Shown here one piece after another: positions 18,838-64,000 of a stretch of DNA of 64,000 nucleotides. The DNA lies in assembly GCA_054601695.1 (NCBI GenBank), contig BAAHQB010000037.1, forward strand, positions 62,001 through 126,000. Direction: 5' to 3'. This stretch comes from Amorphochlora amoebiformis (Eukaryota; Cercozoa; Chlorarachniophyceae). A program made the position numbers and the translations under genes. The notes under the pieces were generated by a model that did not search any database, was not told where the DNA came from, and saw only the letters and a program-made list of their open reading frames with translations. How positions within the stretch are numbered: the stretch's first letter is position 1; the number at the start of each line of letters is the position of its first letter.

Positions 18838-19152
18838 TTACATATAAAAATTTACAATATATTTATATATATATATATATATATCTGTATATCTTTATAT
18901 AAAAATATATAATTTATTCACACATATACATATATGTATCTTTATATATAAAATATATAACATATTTATATACATATATATATGCATATTTTGTAGCATA
19001 AAAATGAAATAAAAACAGGAGAAAGAAAAGAAACCAAACGTATTTTTGATCTGCTGAGGGTTGGCATGTATGTCGAGGTTGTAAAAACTATTATAACATT
19101 ATAAATTTTAAATACATATATAGTGTCTAAAAATATGTAAATATCTCTTCTG

Positions 19153-19202
<50 letters not shown>

Positions 19203-19309
19203 ATATATATATATTTGTGTGTGTGCGTGTATTTATGCGTAAATGTATAAATGTATATACAAGTTTACAGAAAATGTATATGTGTATACGTTGAATATGT
19301 ATGTAAATA

Positions 19310-19356
<47 letters not shown>

Positions 19357-19503
19357 CTTCGCGGTAAGTATATCTGATAGCTTTATGCAACACATACCTT
19401 ATACTTACATATATATAATACATACATACATACATACACATATGGATATTGTAGATGGATATTCATATATCCATATATATATATATATACATATATATAT
19501 GTA

Positions 19504-19541
<38 letters not shown>

Positions 19542-19691
19542 ATATGTATATACATATAAATATATATATATGCATATATATATATATATAATATATACAT
19601 ATATTAATACATATATATATATATATGTATATACATATAAATGTATATATGCATATATATATATATATAATATATATGTATACATATATTA

Positions 19692-19726
<35 letters not shown>

Positions 19727-19816
19727 ATATAGATATTCAGACATATCTTATATATATATATATATACATATATATACATACATAATAATAATAATAACAT
19801 ATATATGTATATAATA

Positions 19817-19853
<37 letters not shown>

Positions 19854-19884
19854 ATTCTCTCAGGCTATCTATCCCGACGGCAAA
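18099..19884. other. TA-rich spacer or intron
   Basis: Almost entirely TA arrays with a few ordinary islands (18985-19090, 19120-19150). Unlike the other intergenic spacers it looks intron-like, so it may hold the first intron of the OTU-like gene or link it to the preceding Tudor-like exons. A possible 7-codon exon (19019-19039, EKEKKPN) has usable splice sites and phase but is too short to defend. Confidence 0.45.
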
Positions 19885-32933
<13,049 letters not shown>

Positions 32934-33667
32934 TCGGACAAACATGGCTAGCATGGGAGAGCTGAGCGCTTATTTGCGAACCTATCACCGCCAAGATCAT
33001 GATACTAGGTGTCCTATCCAGATAACACGCGGATCTCTAGTATATAGAGAATCTTATGTATCTAGTCTAAGAAAGCGCCGAAAATGTCCAGTGAAGTATC
33101 AATTGAATTAAATCCGTACTTTCTTTTTAAAGTCGCCCTAGACCCATATACTAGATATATTTAGATGTTTTAGAAATTATGCTTTCTTAGTTTTGATAAT
33201 GCTCTATAGCTGGTGAAAACAACAATTATAACCATAGATTAGTATAATTACTGAATTACTATTATGGTCTAGATCTAGGAGATACTTGATCTAGTTGATG
33301 TAGGACTAGTAGTAAACTAGGAGTTTTTATTTTTATCTAGATCTAGTCTAGAACACTCCAGATACTCTAGATACTCTGAGTACTACCTCTAGTACCTAGA
33401 GATAGCTAGTATCTGAGTATAATTACTAGATTATAACTGTCATACTACTGAGTATCAGGTATCTAGAGTATCCCCTTTTATTTGCGTTGTGTCTCGTGTC
33501 TAGCATGCTCTGAGTTTAATAAAAGTAACAACTTGAAACCTACAAACGAGCTTTTGATTTAACGGTTCGAATGACTGTGAAAGATGAGATTGAGCTCTGG
33601 GCACTGACTGTGTTGCGGCATCGGCGGCATTGGACTCATCTAGTTTGAATTTCTAGTTACTTGTTAA
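32934..33667. other. Convergent spacer, CTAG-rich, no TA arrays
   Basis: Lies between the stop codons of the OTU-like (+) and myosin (-) genes. It is non-repetitive, without (TA)n, and unusually dense in CTAG, especially 33155-33480, where overlapping motifs such as CTAGATCTAG and CTAGTACCTAGAG recur. No coding exon was seen. An AATAAA at about 33516 on the + strand could be a polyadenylation signal for the OTU-like transcript. Confidence 0.6.
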
Positions 33668-50187
<16,520 letters not shown>

Positions 50188-51511
50188 CCTGATAGTTTCA
50201 CAAGAACAGCGGGACTACTCTTCCAAACCTCGACCGGAGATAAGATTAGCCACACCCAGGGAGACGCTGTAGCGTCTGCTGGCAACGTCTTGCGACAAAT
50301 TTTCGCGTGGATAGAACTATTTTTTTCGGTCCACGTGCCGTATGTATTGTCACTCAGGGTGACATGCACATAGGGGGTCGGTCGTCCTACCTCATCAGAA
50401 GGGAACTTCAACCCTGATCGAATCCAATTATCTGGAGAACGCTATTTTCCAATCGAAGTGTGGGGTTTGATTGCTTATCCAACACGCCTACGGACATCCA
50501 GTTCCGAGGCCCCAAAAACACTCTTTTTAAGGGCGAATAAACGACTAGGTTCTGGTTATAGATTCTTCAGCTTAAACGTTTGCTGGCGGTCTGACATGAA
50601 TGCGCTTGGCGACAGTAAGTTAAGGTGTAATACAATTGTAAATTCACCAGATGCAATTGTACAATTATGTAATATTGTAATTGGTACTATTATTCATTAC
50701 TAGCATGATTTTGTTCTTCCGACTGCAAGTTTAGTTTGTACGATACAATAACATGGACATGGTGTCTACATTGTATCATTTTGCATGTATTGTTATTAAA
50801 CGTAATTTTAAAATATTTATAGATGTATTTTTTAAAAAAATATAATTATCAAGTAGTACAAGTACAGTCTCGACACAAGTCACATAACATACTATTAACA
50901 GTGTATATACTAGATATAATATAATATCATATATATATATATATATATAATAACGATAATAATAATAATAATAATCATTATCATAGAAAATATGTATGAA
51001 CACTCAGAACACATCAGAGCCTCGTATGACGTTGTAAATTTGTACATAATAGTCCACAATGGTATTGCTTCTCTCATATTCAAATTGATAATTAATAGCA
51101 TAGGCAATTTCCCAAATACGCACACGCGTCTAGTGCGCAGCGTACGCGTGCATCCGATACCAGCATCTACTAGATCTATGTACCAGCATCTATCTAGTCT
51201 ATACTGTACGTACGTACATAGTAGTAGTAGTATGAACTACTAGCATACTCTCTAGACTCTAGAGATTAAAGACTAGATGCTTGCTCTACATTGGGCTCGT
51301 TTTTTGGATATTTTGAGTCTGAGCGTAACGCTACTGTTATGCTGGTATTTATTATGACGTGCCTTAAAACTATTTACTAAATACTAGTATAGCTAGAAAT
51401 ATAACCGTTGAAATAGTCAATGAATCTAGGCTTCAATCATCGATAGATCTATTCTGTGCATGATCATCGGATATTGTAGTATCTAACTAGTAATTATTCA
51501 CATTCCGTATT
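50188..51511. promoter_or_regulatory. Myosin upstream region / spacer
   Basis: Separates the myosin start (50187, -) from the dioxygenase stop (51512, -). It is ordinary-complexity DNA with short poly-A/T runs and one small TA tract (50930-50950). The 51160-51500 part is CTAG-rich and contains TAGTAGTAG. It should carry the myosin promoter and the dioxygenase 3' end signals; no specific motif can be defended. Confidence 0.5.
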
Positions 51512-58765
<7,254 letters not shown>

Positions 58766-58832
58766 GTTGTCCCGGGGTTGTCCCTCTCCTATTGTCATAA
58801 AAATAAAGCGCCAGTGGACTCCGAATTCTTTC
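58766..58832. promoter_or_regulatory. Ultra-compact divergent promoter
   Basis: Only 67 bp separate the proposed start codons of the dioxygenase (-, 58765) and the dehydrogenase (+, 58833). If the dioxygenase instead begins at the in-frame ATG at 58864, the two coding regions overlap on opposite strands. Core promoter elements must then lie within transcribed or coding DNA of the partner gene. No TATA box is evident. Confidence 0.5.
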
Positions 58833-59266
58833 ATGAGCGCATCGCGGGATCTTTTCGACGTCAAGGGTAGCTGAATGACCGATATCGCTAGAATTGTTAC
58901 GCAGGGAATCGAATACTACAGCATGACACGGAAATTACATTTTATCTTGCTTTTCGGCAAAAATAGGACTCACGGTTGTGGTGACGGGAGGTGGTAGTGG
59001 AATCGGCCGGATGATTGCCGAGGGTTTCGCGAAAGGGGGGTCTCAGGTGTACCCCCATACTTAAAATAAGGCAATCTGGGATGCTATGTATGAGTGGATG
59101 TTTGAAATTTGGTGAAGCCGATATCGCTTGTTGATGGGGGATACAGGTGTATATTTCCTCGCGAAAGTATAATAAGTGCAAGGCGGCCGCGCAAGACATA
59201 ACGGAGAGGTTTAAAGGTACCTGTGTCGCCCTTCCTCCCGTGGTAATTGAAAAATTACAATTATGC

Positions 59267-59303
<37 letters not shown>

Positions 59304-59329
59304 AATGTATACATACATTTATATACATA

Positions 59330-59378
<49 letters not shown>

Positions 59379-59753
59379 GATATTTCATATATAATATACA
59401 GTGCATGCTTGTATTCGTACTTACATGTACAACATTAAGCCAGTGTATGTGGAAATATCTCATAATCATAGGCAAACAATCCTATTCCTGACTAATGCGC
59501 TCGTGCATCAATTAATGATCGAATTTTGTATGGTTATTCCTCAGAATTTAGGCGGAGGTGAGGCGTCATGTCTGACTTTTGTGGAGAATTTGGAGAAAGC
59601 TGGGGTGAAATCCGTCGACGTGCTGGTGGGGATACACATGTATGCAACACGTATATCATTGTATCTACATGCATATATAATTCTGTCATTATTTCATGCA
59701 TATGTAACAATACGCTAGATATTTGTACTCATCTTAATATAATATATATATAC

Positions 59754-59816
<63 letters not shown>

Positions 59817-60089
59817 TACATGTACACGTACATTATATAAATATATGCGTGTGTGTTGTGCTGAATCGAATAATGTTGTTTTTCCTACGCATCATATATA
59901 CTATCATATAAACATGTATGTATATATACATTATGTACTTACGATTTGTTACCTATGTGTAAAAATATGTATAGATATATGAATGACATACAGGTGAACA
60001 ACAGCGGTTGCTCCTGGGGTGAACCACTCGAAAAGTACTCCGAAAAGGGATTTGATAAGGTTAATACGTGCACATACATACAACAGTAA

Positions 60090-60128
<39 letters not shown>

Positions 60129-60232
60129 CATATGTATATGTATATGTGTATATATGTATATAATATATAATATATATATATATATATATATTACATGTAT
60201 ATATATATATATGTATACATGTATATAAATGT

Positions 60233-60272
<40 letters not shown>

Positions 60273-60287
60273 GTATATACATTATAT

Positions 60288-60332
<45 letters not shown>

Positions 60333-60336
60333 TATG

Positions 60337-60367
<31 letters not shown>

Positions 60368-60412
60368 GTATATGTATATATGCAAATTCATATATATGTA
60401 TATGTGTATACA

Positions 60413-60446
<34 letters not shown>

Positions 60447-60459
60447 TGTATTCTAGTAA

Positions 60460-60511
<52 letters not shown>

Positions 60512-60620
60512 TATATTAGAAATATCTATGTTTTCCATATATATGTTAAAATGTATATAACAGAAAATTTTGTATGTATTATATATATATATATATATAT
60601 ATTTAGAATTATATACGTGA

Positions 60621-60651
<31 letters not shown>

Positions 60652-60770
60652 ATATATATATATATATTAGAAACATATATGTACACACATGATATATATA
60701 TATATATATATATTATATTATATATATATATATATGTCTATAAATATATACATATATATATGTATATATA

Positions 60771-60820
<50 letters not shown>

Positions 60821-60839
60821 TATATACACATATATATAC

Positions 60840-60870
<31 letters not shown>

Positions 60871-61235
60871 TACATTATGATGTAAATATGCATGAACACA
60901 TATAGAAAACAGAGATATGTTTATATACTACATATTTTTATATCTTTATGTAAAGAGAGAGGCGACTGGGGAGAGAGATAAAGAAGAAATACGGAGGGAG
61001 AGCATCCACATATGTATAAATAAATATAACATATCTACTTAATTTATTTGTCACATGAAATCTCTCTCTGTCTCTCCCTCTCTCTCTCTAAATATATATA
61101 TATATATGTTATATATATATATATATATATAATAAATACATACATTAATAAGATATATGAGTATTTGAATATATCTATTATATATATATATATATATATA
61201 TGTATACATAAATTATATATACATATATATATATA

Positions 61236-61267
<32 letters not shown>

Positions 61268-61304
61268 TAAAGTAATATATATATATATATATGTATTTAC
61301 TCTA

Positions 61305-61335
<31 letters not shown>

Positions 61336-61499
61336 CATATATATATATATATTTGTATGAAAGAAATGTATATGTACTTATGTACGACGAATATTTCTAA
61401 TATACGTATATATCACATATGTGTGAGGTGTTATACAACACATATGTATGTGGTGTGGTGTGTTTGCGTAGGAAAAAATACAAAACATGAGTATAATAA

Positions 61500-61536
<37 letters not shown>

Positions 61537-62091
61537 CATATATGTACACGCAATTTGTATCCATTTACTCACATGATGTATACAAGGTGATGAACCTCAA
61601 CGTTAAAGGACTCTTCTTCCTAACAAAATCAATGGTGCAAACACCTACCCAAGCCTGATCCCTACTCCAACTCTTACCCAAACCAGACCCTCATCTTTCT
61701 CTCCCTCTCTTCCGTTCCCTCTCTTCCTCTTTTTCTCATTTCTCAGCTTCTCCGAAGCAAACCGATATATACGGCGAACATAAACTCCTAATCCAAACTC
61801 CTAACCTGAACTCCTAACCCAAACTCCTAACAAAACTCAACTCGACCTCAACCCAACCGTGTCGTCAGGTCCCTCTCTTGAGCGCAGGTGCCAGTGCCTC
61901 GAATCCCTCTCGAGTAATTAATATCGGGTCTATAGCTGGAATCAAGCCGCAGAAGGTGCCTACGTACGCCTACGATGCCAGTGAGAACACTATGATGCGT
62001 AGACGTATATGTATAATATTCATATATATATATATATATATATATGCATATATATATATGTATACATATATATATATATAAATATATACAT

Positions 62092-62142
<51 letters not shown>

Positions 62143-62177
62143 ACATATATATACAAATATAATATACATATATATAC

Positions 62178-62254
<77 letters not shown>

Positions 62255-62522
62255 TATGTTTACATCTAAATAATACGTGTATACATATTTGTATATGTAT
62301 TATGTGCAAAATGTAAACACAAAATTTCTGAATATGTATTCATAAATATTATATTCATGTATATATATATGTGTATGTATATGTATGTATATATATTATA
62401 CAGATGAAATTTATATTTACGTATGTTATATAAATATTCAATATATGCCGTTACATATACATAATGTACATACTCGCATATATATATATATATATATGTT
62501 TGAGTAAATGTATATATATATA

Positions 62523-62559
<37 letters not shown>

Positions 62560-62645
62560 TTAAATTTATATGTATACGTAGACATGTACGCACATTTATA
62601 CATGTATATTAGTATATTTATATGTACATACATATACACACATAC

Positions 62646-62676
<31 letters not shown>

Positions 62677-62798
62677 CATACATATGTGTATTTACATATA
62701 TTGATATTTTTAATAAATATATATATATATATGTTTGTATACTTTACATATATATATATATATGTTTGTATATTTTACACACATATTTATATATATAA

Positions 62799-62853
<55 letters not shown>

Positions 62854-62972
62854 TAAATTAATATGTATACATTAGAAATATGTATAAATAGAGTTTATTC
62901 AGATATAAATTAATAATTTTGTTTGAAAATACGATACGCTTTAGGCAAGTCAGCCGTTCATCACCTTACTAG
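58833..62972 (+). CDS. Short-chain dehydrogenase/reductase, 3' end beyond window
   Basis: Eight exons: 58833-58866, 58967-59046, 59147-59242, 59545-59625, 59994-60059, 61587-61634, 61869-61980 and 62945-62972. All phases agree, giving about 182 residues before the model runs out. It starts [20 protein letters not shown]. Classical SDR motifs: TGGGSGIG (NAD(P) binding, residues ~17-24), [21 protein letters not shown] (catalytic Ser) and [13 protein letters not shown] (YxxxK). An Arg in SSRKYNK after the second strand suggests NADPH preference. The substrate is unknown. The first two introns are about 100 bp and clean; later ones hold TA arrays. The C-terminal third must lie past 63 kb, probably beyond the window. 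Divergence from the dioxygenase suggests joint expression. Confidence 0.9.
61780..61845 (+). repeat. CCAAACTCCTAAC tandem repeat
   Basis: About five copies of an approximately 13-bp unit (AACTCCTAACCCA variants) in the intron just upstream of the dehydrogenase exon at 61869. The unit is related to the telomere-type repeats elsewhere. Confidence 0.75.
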
Positions 62973-62998
62973 GTACCTGTATGCATGTATTTTTTTCA

Positions 62999-63034
<36 letters not shown>

Positions 63035-63102
63035 ACATATATATATATATATATATGATGCATGGATATGAATAATGTATTTAATATATAAACATTGTTC
63101 TT

Positions 63103-63146
<44 letters not shown>

Positions 63147-63159
63147 AAATTACATACAT

Positions 63160-63190
<31 letters not shown>

Positions 63191-63644
63191 TATATATATA
63201 TATATATATATATAAATGTATATTGTTCATGTATATATAAATATATACACATACAGAAAAATATGCCTACATACATTCATATATGTATAATTCTTTTTGA
63301 ATACATACATGCATATACATACATGTATATTGTTAATGCATCGTTGTAAACAGTAGAGTTGAGACTTGGCATGAGACGTAGTAGTTTTCTATACAGTGCA
63401 ACAGAGTTGTGGTAGGTACGCCCGAGATCGCTAGAGATCACGGAGATTGCTCGGAGATTACCTTACCGGTGGTACCTGGTATTGCCGGGTAGCGGTAGTA
63501 ACTGGCTCCAGATATACGGACATCACGCAATGTGACGCTTCGAGAAACTTCGAGGACGTTCCTAGAAATCTTCTGAATGAACTGCCTGAGAATTTTCCCT
63601 CCTAGCAGATTAGCGGTGGGCCGTACCGGACTACCGGCCGCTCC

Positions 63645-63678
<34 letters not shown>

Positions 63679-64000
63679 GTTGCCATGTAGACATAAATAT
63701 AAATACATATTTGTGTATGTAGACATAAATATAAATATATATTGGTTTATATATATATATATATATTTACATATACATATATATATATATATTGTTACAT
63801 AATATATATATTTATATATATGATGTTTAATTATATTATGTATTAAATATACATATATATATATATATACTATATATATTTATGTACGTATATATTATAC
63901 ATATATATACATATATATATATGTATATATATATGTATATTGATATTGTATATATCCTTATTATTTGATTTATACTATACGTATATACGTCTATACATAC
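62973..64000. other. Right edge: intron of the dehydrogenase gene
   Basis: After the donor at 62973 the sequence is TA arrays, one dispersed element (63327-63655) and more TA arrays. No further dehydrogenase exon (the NAD-binding C-terminal helices with VN.I.PG) was found, so the gene continues past the window. Confidence 0.6.
63327..63655 (+). mobile_element. Dispersed non-coding element, copy 2
   Basis: About 330 bp of non-coding DNA bounded by TA arrays, in the same orientation as and collinear with 42643-43020: TATTGTTAATGCA start, TATACAGTGCAAC, a GGAGATTGC cluster, GGTACCTGG, GCGGTAGTAACTGGCT and a CATCACGCAATGTGACG hairpin. Its end (GCTCCACAACAAC) meets a TA array as in copy 1. Divergence between the copies is high, so the pair is old. 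Confidence 0.55.

Overview
This window is nuclear DNA of a microbial eukaryote. Genes are cut into many small exons (mostly 30-110 nt) by GT-AG introns, and nearly every long intron is filled with (TA)n microsatellite, so most long open frames are Tyr/Ile junk. Telomere-type TTAGGG/CCCTAA patches are scattered through introns and spacers. There is no prokaryotic signature. The species cannot be fixed from sequence alone; the architecture suits a free-living protist. All exon models were built by eye from splice sites, reading phase and protein-family motifs.

Layout. (1) 0.2-6.1 kb, +: a chain of small candidate exons of one or more unrecognised genes. (2) 7.6-10.96 kb, +: C-terminal half of a peptide-N-glycosidase (PNGase F/A-type) gene. 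(3) 12.3-14.4 kb, -: a PDRG1-like (prefoldin-related) gene, convergent with the PNGase gene. (4) 14.6-18.1 kb, +: a small Tudor/Agenet-like barrel protein, head-to-head with the PDRG1-like gene. (5) 19.9-32.9 kb, +: an OTU-fold protein whose catalytic Asp, Cys and His positions are all substituted, with a C-terminal extension. (6) 33.7-50.2 kb, -: a 40-exon myosin heavy chain of about 1,505 residues. It has a motor with a ~100-residue charged insert just before switch II, then a calponin-homology domain, a charged helical segment, a Pro/Arg-rich tail and a CaaX-like end (CSIQ). (7) 51.5-58.8 kb, -: a phytanoyl-CoA-dioxygenase-like Fe(II)/2-oxoglutarate enzyme. (8) 58.8 kb to the right edge, +: a short-chain dehydrogenase/reductase, truncated by the window, with its start codon only about 67 bp from that of the dioxygenase.

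Two global patterns stand out. True intergenic spacers (about 11.4-12.3, 33.0-33.7 and 50.2-51.5 kb) lack TA arrays and are rich in CTAG, whereas TA arrays mark introns. The first introns of several genes are short (about 50-100 bp) and free of TA arrays, which then appear further downstream. The most notable content is the myosin-CH-CaaX architecture and the apparently catalytically dead OTU protein.
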